From: Litoditis marina
Taxonomy: Eukaryota; Nematoda; Chromadorea; Rhabditida; Rhabditidae
DNA length: 64,000 nucleotides
Assembly: GCA_964036275.1 (NCBI GenBank)
Contig: OZ038435.1
Span: 29,927,521-29,991,520, forward strand
Reading direction: 5' to 3'
Shown here: piece after piece, positions 21,001 through 32,951 of the stretch
Position numbering within the stretch: position 1 is the first letter of the stretch
Layout: each line of letters starts with the position of its first letter
Program-made: the position numbers and the translations under genes
The notes under the pieces: model-generated
Database searches by the model: none
The model's input: only the letters and a program-made list of their open reading frames with translations
Told to the model about the DNA's origin: nothing

Positions 21001-24000
21001 TAAATTTTTATAGAAAGGACACACGCGCGACCACATAATAAACACACAGTTATTTGCACATTTTCTTAAGCATAACGTAATTATATGATGAGGTGAAAAA
21101 TTTGTATATTGTCTAAATAAAGTACAAACAACTGAAAAAAACTGCTGATAAAAATATGTTACTTATCTATAACGAATTCGGGATCGAAAAACTGGCTGTA
21201 ACCTATAAATGATTCGGTTGACCATGCTTAATAGCCAACCCTCAGCAAAGTCAAACTCACCAACGTACCTTTTCGAAAATGGCCTTGTCTCCGTGCCACC
21301 GCATCACATGGCTGAGTATCATCTCGAGGAAGGAGCCAAATGAGGAGGCCTCGTTCTCCGACAGACCACTGCACAGGGGAAGCAGGTCCAGGAACGTCTG
21401 CAACCACAGATAGAGTACTGGGCAATGATTAGCTTTTCATTATATTTCTTCACTTTTACGTAAATATTCAATACTGTAATAGTAAACTCTGAATGAAAAA
21501 TCAACTACACAGAAATAGGTCCCCAATTTCATACTGAATGGATTTGACAACCACTATGAAACTTTAAGATTCAACTAATTAATGGAAAACCGGTTATAAT
21601 ATAAGAACTTCTCACTTGATTGCCCGACTACAATATTTCGACTTATGTAAATGTAATCATTCCAAAGTTCCGATTCAACCACACTCATTTTCTCTGCGGA
21701 GGCTGAACATAATTACAAACTATGAAAGCAGGCAATAAATGGTACAAATACAGGTTTTTAACCCAGCTAATAAATCAGTACCTTATCGATGAAAATAAGA
21801 GTTTGGAAGAAGGTTGTCCGCTGTTGGTGAAGTAGAATGACAAGACGAGCACAGTAGATCTGAAAACGGGCTTCAAATTAGATGATTGACAACGAACCTT
21901 TTCGTACATTATTTAAACGGTAAATGTAGTTTGGAAAGATAGGGTACATAAATCATCTACGTATCCACTGTTGTTGAATTTCTTCGGACAATATTCGCTT
22001 TGCGATTTTAGCAACAAGACTACAAACAAACACGATTGAATTAAGAATCACTTACGGCGTCCAACTCCGAGAAAAGTACTCGCGGCATTATGCACATTTG
22101 TAGAAAACCGGCTGTCTGCATGTTACCTGAAGACAGAAAAATGATATTTGGAATCATTTCGCCAAGAAGGATAGCATTCCAAACTGCACTCCGTATTGTT
22201 TGCTAGGTTCTCTCGCTATCTCTTCAGTACTCATACATATCTTTTGAGTATTTGGTTCAACATATATTGAATTGTATTTTAGTGTATCGTGTAGTAATAT
22301 TACATTGTACTTATAGTACTTCCCACTCACGTGAGCTTTCAAAGAGTGCGTCATTGTCCTGACACAGCTCCTGTTATTCATTCACTGTATAATGCACATC
22401 TGTGACCGTACCCACCAATATTGAAAATCAATCCGCGACGGCTATTTCGCTCCCATAGTCCAGAAAAGTTATCCGATGAGTCGGAAAAATTTGAATATCG
22501 AACAACTTTTTTTTGCCAAAAACGAGAAAATGTGTCCATTTTTGTTGCAAAACCATTAACTTTCACGATTTTCGCTCTAAAAACCGACTACTTTTTGTCG
22601 AATAGTCCCTTACTGGTGTTTGCCCATACCTATGCATTTTGAGATGTGCGGAAAACTTTTCCTGAGGTTATTCTGAATCTTGGTCGATACGGCCACTAGG
22701 GGTCTATTACAAGCACACGTGAGCTAACACGCTGTCCACTCACGTGAGCTCTCGAATAGGGCGTCCTTGCCCTGACACAGCCACATCCTGACTCTCTCCA
22801 CGTGCTCCGTCTGTCGTTTCTGCTCCTCCCTCAGTCGATTCTCCACCCCCTTCAGACGATCTTCTTCCCGCGAACGACGAGATTTACTCTGCAAAAACGC
22901 GCACAACTGAGACTGTGATAAAACTATACTACTTATCAGTTTCCATGTTCCTGGTTTTTTACTGGTTGGAATATGTCTGAATTAAGTTCCGGCGCGACTG
23001 TATCGGGTCTATTGTCATTTGCTTATTGATGCCTTTTGCAGGCTCTGAAGACGGCGAATCCGCCGAAACGTCGCCACTCAATAAAACATCATACTACTTC
23101 GTGTTCTGGTTCTAATAGGAAACCCAACAATATACTACTCATGAGAAAACTAACCATTAAACTAGCTGTACTCTGCAAACACCACACAGCTAAAACTATC
23201 CTAAACGTTGGAATACAACCAAAAACTAACTATCGGGTGTAAAATTTTACTTACTCACTAGTAATACTATATACTATCCTAAACTAATTTACGAACTTGG
23301 AAAGATATTCGTCATACAGGGGATTTGAGAAGTGGCATATACACAAAACGAGTGTGAAACAACCAACATTTTGCTCTGGAATTATGATTTGCAATTTGCA
23401 AACTGGAAAGTATCCATTGATTATTCCCCTTGTGAGAAAATAAGCCAGTCGGTTCTACGTACTATTTCAGGGTTTTCGGCCACCTCTCTGGCCTGTTTTT
23501 TCGTGGACTCGATGGCCTTCTCATAGGCGCCCGTCGGAACTTCAATGTCGTAGAGGGACAGCATCCAAAACACTACCAACAGCCTGAAAACGAACCACAG
23601 CAATGCTGGAACTTCCTAGAACAAGTCCTCAAAGATAATTGACAACTTATTATAGCCAGATCTCACATTTTATCAGTTAGAGGACCAGCATATTGTGGAA
23701 ATTATCGGTTGGCACCACTAGAAAATCATAGATATCCAAATATACACGGCTGACTTAACACACTTCAAGGTTGCACCCTTACGCAACCAGATTTACTAGA
23801 GTGCAGTAACCTCTCTGCCTTTCTCTCACTCACTCACTCCATCTCTCCTTCTCCTATCTCTCTCACACTTCCCTCTCTCTCTCTCTTTCTCTCTCTCTTT
23901 CGGCACCTCCTCCCCTTCCTTCCATCTCCCCCTCCCACCTCAACGGAATATCGCAGTTGACATGATCGGGAATACATGGCTTGAGATCTTCGATCAGCTG

Positions 24001-27000
24001 ATCCACCGTTTCATCCATCGCTGATTTGAAGAAGAGGAACTGCAAACGAGAGATATTTGAAAAAGCTTTTTAAATTGAACCTACTAACAGATACCAATGT
24101 TGTTGACGAAAAAGGCAATATAGTCTGGCAAACTAGGTTGAATATTGATCAGGAAAATTCTCAAAACGGCCGTGTTTTGTATGAAACCTGGAAAAAGGTA
24201 ACCACGTCTTGGAACCCCTTTAAAGAGTACTGTATTTTATTTGGAATATTTCACATTTCTTTCAACTGACATTAGAGTCACTGTGAGGGCAGTTCGAAGA
24301 CCAACCTTTTGCTTGGAGTCCAACTTTTGTTTCCCCTCTCCTTCTAGCAGTTTTCTTGCCTTCTTTGAACCATCATACGCGGCGATTACCTGGAAGATGA
24401 AGATCTACTTGCCAGCCGGCTAATTAGCAATGACAAGGTTGAAAAATGTTTTCTCAGATGAATTCTAAAAAGATTCTAGATTAAACAATTCAATATAATG
24501 TACAAATCAGGTCGATCATCCCAAAGAAAGTACCCCGTTTTCTAAATCTCAATGGAAAAAAAACGACATTGAACCGCCAAAACTTAGCCAAAATGGTAAC
24601 TGATAAGCTTTCACGATTTTTACAGAGAGAACTGCTCATGCCGGCCATAGACAAGATTTCTACACATTAATCTATTTTCTCGTGCTCACTAAAAATGGGA
24701 ACAACCAAACAAGCCACCAAAAACTCGAAGCGACTCATTCTCCACTGAATTTATGGAAATATGACCAACTCGTCATCTATTTTCTCTTACTCACTAATTA
24801 CAAATTACAACCAACCTTGGGCATATAGGTGCCTATAGCCACTACAACTGAAAGCGGTTCATTTAACGCTTGAGACATTTTTGCCATTTTGGGTAACAGG
24901 ATAACAAAAAAAGGTTAATCTATCGAAGACCAACCTTGGGCATATAGGTGGCCCTAGCCAGATACATGGCTGAGTCGAGGGGTACATTGTACTCGCCGAT
25001 GAGGACCGGGGCGGGGGGCATCCGTCTCGCGTACTCGTCCGTCTTCACGTTAGAGAGCAGGAAGGAACAGAACTGCATCAGAGTGTCACGACACTAGAAT
25101 GAACAATAACTGGAACAGAACACATCTTTTGTTTATGAAATTTTTCGCAGACCAAGTTACAAATATCACTTCTTCCAGATTTCACTAGTGAGGATCTGTT
25201 CAAGAACAAACGGACCAATACTTTACATTCATAATATATAGTTTTGTTCTAACAAAACTGAAAACATGGAAAGCTATTAGTTTTAAAAGTTTTTTGAAAA
25301 CAGTGAAAACTAAACCAGGCCCAACTCACCTGGTCAACCATTTCTCCAACCAGCTTCAGCGGCAACTGAGAACTGTCGTTGTGCACAACACACTCACGTT
25401 GTTGGGCTATCTGAAAAATCCAATCAATTCAAAATTTTCTGGCTTCAGGCTGAATTTCTCCCACACGTCTGTTGTATAATACAGTGTTCAACTTACTTGT
25501 TGCCGACAAATACCTGTCTCCATAAACAAAGAAACCGACATACTCAAAACAACTCACATGACAGCCCGATACGCCCCGAAATCCGATAATGTTTAAATTT
25601 AATGCGAAAAAAAAACTATTTGCTATGAAAGAGAACGAACGGGTTAAAAGAGAGAAAGAGAGAAAGGGGAGAACGGAAAAAACCTACCAGTATACATAAC
25701 CCCGTGGCCATGTCGCCGTCCAGCAATGCGTCCTTCAGACGAGCCGAAGCACGCTTATTTCGAACGTTAGAGAAACCACCAGCCTAAACGCGCTTGATGA
25801 ACAAAACTGTTTTTATACCCCTGTAAAAAGCTGATGACACACAGGAAAAACAGTCTATCAACTTGTTTCACAGTTCTCTTCACATTACTTTAATTTCTAA
25901 CTAACTGCATAACCAGTGATAGTAAGAGCGGTAAAACTGAACTAGATATTTCTACAAGAATACTAAAATCTGATTTTCTCTGAAACTAGTTTTCAACTCG
26001 ATTAACAACCCTATACTTCTAATATTACTAATAGTAATTAAGTAATAAATAAATAAAAGTACCTCGTGTCGCAGCACTTCTCCCCCCTGCAGGGCTTCCA
26101 ATTGGTCCTGAGTGGCTCCTACAGTACTCTCCACTGAGGACATGTTCTGGATGATTTCGCGGAGAATCAGCAGATCGAAACTCTTCTCGTTCTTCAACTG
26201 ATTGGCGACGTAATTCAGGATGCCGGCCAGTTCCACGTTGTACTTCTTGTAGATTGCACCCACCTAGAAAGAAATGAAAATACAACTCGGTTTATTCCTT
26301 CCCTACTTTCTATATCTCATTTACACTATGTGACTTTAATTGGACTACAGCTGAAAAATGAACAAGTGGAAATAACTATGTCATTTAAAATCTTTTGTCT
26401 TTCATGCGATCACCAAATGAATAAACTTTCTCCAAATTTTCGCAAAACTGTCATTATAGGAAAGCTATCCGAAGGTAACAATGTTACAAAACGAAAAATG
26501 ATGTTGGGGGGGGGGGGGGGGGGCGTAAATACAACATTTATAGACACTCTCCCAAGTAATACTTCACTACTACTCACCAGTGTCGCGAGAGCCTGTAGCC
26601 AGGGACTGAGAGTTCCATCCGAGGCCTTCAATTGCTGCTTATCCGGACTGGCCAACTGATCCATTATACAATCTGCAAACAAGTGCCACTGTACGAAAAC
26701 AAAGTTTATTCTGCGAATTTAATAATTCATGGTAAGACTAAAAATTTGGGTCAAATTCTCATATCAAAGACTACTGATGAGGCATTGCATTTAACATTAA
26801 TGTAGGACTACTCTTCAGAAACAATCTTTTTTCGATAGAAATATGTGAATTGAGAAACGACCAAAGCATGCCTATTGGTATGTAATGTTATAATTGATAA
26901 AGACGAATCTTACATGAGAGAATATCGAACTCGAGACTGGTGAGGAACTTGAGACTCTCGACAACCGGCTGGATCAGACTATCAAACGTTTGCACCTGGA

Positions 27001-30000
27001 AAGACACACAAAACTGAACGTAAAATTACTCCGTTTAAATCACATTTCTAAAACTGAATTTTCTAATAATTTCGAGAATACGACCCACGACCACAAACAT
27101 GGCACCCCAAAAATCTCTGTCAGAAACTAAAATCAAAAAGATACTTTATCGAGCGTAAACTGGATGAAAAAAGGTTATAGTCACCTGACTGAGAAGGTAG
27201 TCGAATACAGTAATCGGGTGGATGTGACACAGCTTGCCCAGCTGTCTTCCCATCACTTTCACCGTTTCCTTGGAGAGACGTCTGAAACACATTATTGTCT
27301 TTAAAAAATAAAATACCAACACTAATAACATTAATAATGTCTACAATTTAATCATAATAAGGAATTCACAACCAAATAAAATTACTGGAAAAAACTATTC
27401 ACAACAGTATTTCTGGGTGGCTATAAAAGAACAATGTATTGTGAGAATATGGAGTAAATGACTGAAACTTTCAATTTGACATCCATACAACACTCACTTG
27501 AGAACATATTTGGTCCTTCCGAGTACCTTTCCGCGAGACACATTCAGTTCGGGATGGCGAATAGAATGCATCGTTTTCCACCTGAACAAAAGGTACTAGT
27601 TAGTAAAATGACCGAAAACACATTCGAACTCTCGAACAAGTTCAGCGGAGATATGTTTCTTTCTATTCCTCCGAATGTTTTCCACCAAAGATCAAAGAGC
27701 AGAACGTATGTAGTACAGGCGTCAATGTGGTTGCCACGAGTTTCAGTAACGTAATATTACATCATTGAACGACCAACAACGATCCTTATCAATTGACTCA
27801 ACATCTATACAACACTATTTTATAGTATCTGATACCTAAAAATCGATAAAGTAGCTGGAAGAATGTACCTCCCGTACAATATATACGTATCCACGCTCGT
27901 ACCTTCCGTACAGTCTATACCTCCATGTATAGGGAAATAGATGGAGTAGTCCCCATAGTTCCTCCGATAGGGCCGCATTGGGGGAGGAGGAGAGAAGCGA
28001 CATTCCCGGCAGAAGACACTCGTCCACCACGTCCATCAACACGTTGGCTACTAAAAATTGGTAAAGGGTAACTATAGATCGACAGACAGATTTTATTGAT
28101 TCTATTCTATTCTAGAAGAGGCATAGGCAACTTGATTTGTGAACCACCGCTTTTTGCACCGTCTTTGAAAATTTCGAACAGAGGTTGTTAGGTTTCAAGA
28201 ATTCAAGGCAAAAAAGCCAAACTGGTCGCGAGTGTATTCATACTAGTTGTTCAAGTCGAACACAAAACTCAACTCGAAGTCACTTGTAATCTTCCAAACT
28301 CGTTATCTTGACCTCGATTAGCAACCCTCCCTACCATGTTCATCGGAGCCGGCCGGATCGGCCGCCCGCTCCTTGTAGAAGAGGGCGATGAGACGAATGA
28401 GCTTGGTGGCAGTCAGTGGTCGATAGGCGATCCGCGGACCCAGGTACCATAGGATGGAAGACATCCCGGACAACTCGGACCATGACGTCACCTGAAAAAA
28501 AAACTCTTATACACCTGGGGGGAATGGGCATAATGTCCGAAGTGAACTAGTTGAGGAAAAAAAGTACTACCTGAGTCACGCAAACGTTTCATGTGGTAAT
28601 TCAATACTACGGAATTGATATACTATTGAATTCACTTCCTCTTCTTCCGAAACAAGTAGCAGTATCCACGTAATTCGTAGAGGCCTCCTACGAGCCTACG
28701 ATTCTGTACCATCTTCTCTCTCGCTCGCTCTCGATAGACAGTTTCATCGATACGACTACTGAATTCTACTGGGCTTCATTCACTGAACATCCGAGCTAAA
28801 TTCGACTTGGGTTTAAGGGAATTCTTGCTTTCCTCGTATGTGAACCAACCGGTTTCAGCCTCGAGTCGTCCGCCTTGGTTGACTTTTTCTTCGGACTTGC
28901 CACCCCCTCCAGCTGTCGCGAGCACTTCTCATGGTAGAATGCGTCAATCGAGTCATCGACCAGGTCGGCAATCGCCTTGCACACACGGGGACTGAATACG
29001 AATAGATAGTTCACATCAGAATCATAATATCGGAGAATTACGTATGTATTTTATTTATTTATCATCTCCAAAGCTGAAACTTTTTTTCTGCAATTTTGCA
29101 TAATCTTAATGAAGACAAAACACTATTCGGATCAGAATACAAGAACGATCGATAATCTGTGTTTACTACTGAAATCGCCACAGTATAATTACTACTCGTA
29201 AATGAGAACCACAAACTTACCAGCTCACCACAGACGAATCTTACAATCGTTTACAAAAAGAAAAAAAAAGAATTATAGATGTAAAAACGCCGAATCTTCA
29301 TACCCACCTTGCCTGTACCGCGTAATACTCGGGTAGACGATCGATAATCTGTTTGGCCAGTGTCCAGGCTCCCTCCTCCACCAGGGCACACACGAGACCC
29401 AGTTTCTGGTTGGTACCCAGCACCGTCTTCTGGAAAAGAAAAGAGTACGGTTACCAAACGATGATGAAGGATGCGACCAGCGAATCAACTCACAGGTCTT
29501 TGCAATACTTAATGTGGCCAAATTGTCCGCAAGCGTGTGGAATAATGAAATATACTAAAACTAACTTGCCCTACCCAATCCCCCTTCCCACTACAGTTTC
29601 TGTTTGCAGCTTGACGTTACAGCCATTATTAGTCATCTAGCCTAGTCGCCATACCCATAACGCCTAGCGTGTTGAACGGTAAACGAACATTCGTATGCCT
29701 TCAATAGATGCTAGAACTCCACTGATATCATAAAAAGCACTTATTAACCTGTAGATGGTTAGATTGAAGGAATAAACATTATTAATATTAATACTATCTC
29801 TAACCTCCGTGAGTTCTCCCATGATCTTTCTATCGTCCTCCTCTTGAATGGCGGTGACAACTGCGAATGAGACGCCGACAATGACCTGCGGCACGTCCCC
29901 CGAATGAGAATCCATGTTCAGACGATTCGGCTCCAGCGGGATTTGGGACGTCATGATTGTCTCAGCCTAAACAGGAGTTACATTTAATTTCAAGCAGACT

Positions 30001-32656
30001 CTGATCAATTTAACTAAAGAGCCAAAAAACCAATAAATTTTTTTTAAACTATAAAACTGCGACGTGTTTTATAGATTGTGCAATGTGCATAGTAGAACGC
30101 AAACTTTAAAGCGAAAATTTTGAAGTGTACCTACCTTCTTCGCCCTGGTGGCTGCATTGGAGGCCCGTGCCTTGTGAGACTCCTTGATGCCTTCAGCGCG
30201 TGGTTCCATCTGAATACAACATGATTATATTGACAGAAAAAGGAACTCCTCAAACCCTCAACCATTCCGAAACTTCCAATATATCTCATATACGATTTCG
30301 ATGCACAACGGAAGGTGTTAGGGTGTTAAGTGAGTACAAAACTTCCGAGTTCTCAGTGCTGTCAGACCCAAAATCCAAAATTCCAAGTTTTCCAGTTTCA
30401 AGTTTGACTTTAACCATCCTAGAAGATGTGAATGACTTACAAATGAAGTGATCTTCATAAAGTCGACCAGGTCAGCAGATAGAAGGGAGGCGGTGAGAAT
30501 GTAGAGGGAGAACGGGGTAGATCTACCTTCCTTCTGAAACAAAACAACACATTTCTTACCCTTTTGAACCCCCATAAAACAGTACATATATATAACAGAA
30601 CAGTGCCTGTTAGCGGCAACTAACTGACAGCTGGTACTGTAAATTAGGCATGAAAATTCAATTTAAAAAAAAAACGAGTTTTGAGTCGAAATGCCCCACT
30701 CTTAGTAGAAATATTTGACAGAAAAAAAACTTTTTTTTAAAAATGACAAGAACCGAAACGTTACTACTAACCTGGTAGAAGGTAAATTTGAAGCCAAGCA
30801 ACGTGCATAGATACTCCCGATTAGCCTTGATGGCGGTCAAAAGATTGACGAAAAGCGACTTTCTCTGAGGACAACACTCGAAACACTCGAGAACTATGTC
30901 TGTCACCCTATTCGGATCCAGGTTGAATTGACCTGGAAAAATTACACTCATCATAAAGACAGCTTATATCATAGTTATCAAATGTTTAAAGGTAATCTAT
31001 ACACATCATACAACCACAATATGTGAGCTAGATATAAATATACCCTGAAGATAAGCGGTTGTCGCTTACTGATATGATTATACCCTCTAAACTATTGTGA
31101 AACATTATAAAATGTACTATTATTATGGTTATAATTGCGATACAACGTTGAGAAACATACCTATCAGACACAAGAGACGTGTCATGAGAGATTTGGCCGA
31201 CACTTCTCCGCCTTCGCTGTCCAACAGCTCTGTTATGAGCTTCGCATATCCCTCGCTCTCCTCTCGAAGAAGGTTGAACTTGGATTGTTTGAAACTGAAA
31301 CGGAACACGATCATGACAGTTACACAACGAGCATAGAGTTGATCCCCTTGAAACCTAAAATTTTTGTGAACTACGTAAGTATATTGATAAACTACAGAAA
31401 AATTACACAAAACTACTCTAAAATCAATCAAAATTTCCATTTCTTCCGGAGCTTTTAGTACAACCAACCAAGCTGAACCAATGCAAGCGTTGTAAGTGTC
31501 GTTCACCATTTTCATTCACTAGAGCCTCGATTGAGGTTTGATGATCTTGTAGGTGACCATCTTAGTTGTACCTTGCGCTCGCATCAAACTACAAAAGCAG
31601 CGAGATAGCGCAACATGTACCGTATTCCGTATGGGCTTGCTTTGAAAAGCAAATTCTATATGAGATTATGAAATCAACCCACTATAATCTGGTCTTGAGT
31701 CGCACCAGCTGTTGTCGGTTGCTGGGCAGATTGGCCTCGAGACAGTCCAATTCCATGGCCAGCACATCGCGGGGTATCAACTGTGAAAAACGGAAGGTGA
31801 GAAACTTCCACGTTTTGGTATTCGACCACTTTTTTCAACATACCAGCACGTTGGGTTCGACTAAGGCAATTTTATATCTTTTAAAAAAACCACTGGAACT
31901 TCTATAAACATCTAACTAGGCTGCAAAAGTTTTCCATCAGAGTCCTATACGTTTTGTTCTTTATAGTTTTTCCTAACATGGTCGACCAAGGCCATTTTGA
32001 TGCTTCTGGAATCTATTGAAATTTTTAGAAACATCTAACTATGCTGCTCAACTATCCCACAAAACTTATCAACCAGAAAGTCTTACTTTCTGGTTGATAA
32101 TGTTGTGTTCTCTATAACTCTTTCCAGTTTAATTGTTTAGACCTGACATTTAATATTCTACAATGCAAATATGTATAAAGACGATACCGTATCGTTGATA
32201 AGGTCGACGAACGCGACTAGTTTCTCCTTTGCGGCGGCGCCTTGTTCTCCCAGTGTCTCCCCCTCCACCCCCACCAGTACATCCAGTAGAATGGAAGGCA
32301 CATCCGGACAAGACTCCTGCAATCAATTGATTTTATCACGCGTAAAAGGTAACATTCTTCAAGTATATCTCGGAAAAACTATGTACAACCCCTCCCTTAC
32401 TTACTTTTCGGAAATATTTCACCCATTTTCAATACATAAAAGGTTGAACCCTAGAGAAACATCGCCAGAGATAATAAGTAGAGCACTTTGATGACATGGA
32501 TCTACGTGACCCCAACAAAAACATGTAATTCTCAACCTCAACAAAGCAATTCACCTTCAACTGCATAATTTTGTCGAATGCGGCTGTCGGTTCCATTTTC
32601 GACGAAAGGACGTCATTCAACGTGGAGAACAGGTCATCAGCTACATCTGACGACAT
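18054..32656 (-). CDS. THOC2: THO complex subunit 2
   Basis: Scaffold subunit of the nuclear THO/TREX complex, which couples transcription to mRNA packaging and export. Thirty-seven exons join in phase into 1391 residues (human about 1590). In transcript order: 32555-32656, 32188-32316, 31683-31780, 31161-31294, 30772-30932, 30441-30533, 30135-30209, 29805-29966, 29308-29429, 28850-28991, 28335-28491, 27903-28050, 27498-27581, 27185-27281, 26914-26995, 26578-26672, 26063-26263, 25688-25783, 25330-25410, 24935-25093, 24306-24389, 23939-24039, 23463-23583, 22744-22888, 22056-22126, 21782-21859, 21269-21397, 20855-20962, 20512-20601, 20246-20308, 19860-19979, 19508-19585, 19052-19192, 18591-18749, 18396-18490, 18251-18303, 18054-18175. 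Family text: KFNLLREESEGYAKLI, QFNLDPNRVTDIVLECFE, EELWGLLHLFPYTWRYRLYG, YVANQLKNEKSFDLLILREI, LSENEASSFGSFLEMILS and a Lys/Glu-rich tail with PPSPPPKK. The N-terminus is about 70 residues shorter than in human. The start was chosen because an acceptor sits 8 nt upstream and kanadaptin ends just before it. Confidence 0.92.
22331..22370 (-). repeat. Exon echo of THOC2 exon 24 (possible 40 nt alternative exon)
   Basis: It copies the donor edge of exon 24 (22744-22888) about 410 bp downstream in transcript order, with a TAACAG acceptor on its other side. It reads ELCQDNDALFESS and ends in the same phase. It would fit between exons 23 and 25 only if exon 24 were skipped. In the shared DALFESS stretch the differences from exon 24 are synonymous (GCC/GCA, CTA/CTC, TTC/TTT, GAG/GAA). 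Confidence 0.6.
24811..24842 (-). repeat. Exon echo of THOC2 exon 20 (donor edge)
   Basis: ACCAACCTTGGGCATATAGG and flanking bases repeat the exon 20 donor region at 24930-24960, 119 bp away on the downstream side of the exon. The copy keeps the donor (GTTGGT on the minus strand) and about 25 bp of exon. It differs at three positions; two codons change (R to I, A to G). Confidence 0.7.
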
Positions 32657-32951
32657 CTTGAAACCTGTTAAGACACGATAGAAAAGTTTAAAATGTTGAT
32701 TGAGACATTAAATACAATCAACAAATTCATAGATAGAATTAGGTCCGAACCCAACACATATTCACAAATCCATACAAATAAAATTTATTCTCAAACTTTA
32801 TAAATGCGTTTATAAACTAGTAAAAACCATGTACAACCAAAAATAAATGACAAACACAACAAATAACAGGTGAAATAAATACAACATTTGACATTTTAAA
32901 AGATCCAAAGGCACCGGGTATAATAGGAATGTATGGATAGCAGCGTGTTTT
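32657..32951 (-). promoter_or_regulatory. Intercistronic region of a likely kanadaptin-THOC2 operon
   Basis: 295 bp separate the kanadaptin stop from the THOC2 start on the same strand. On the minus strand AATAAA lies at 32784-32789, 163 nt after the upstream stop. About 118 nt later TCTTAACAG forms an acceptor followed by GTTTCAAG and the ATG. Poly(A) signal, ~100 nt spacer and trans-splice acceptor is the usual nematode operon arrangement. The operon itself is inferred. Confidence 0.6.
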
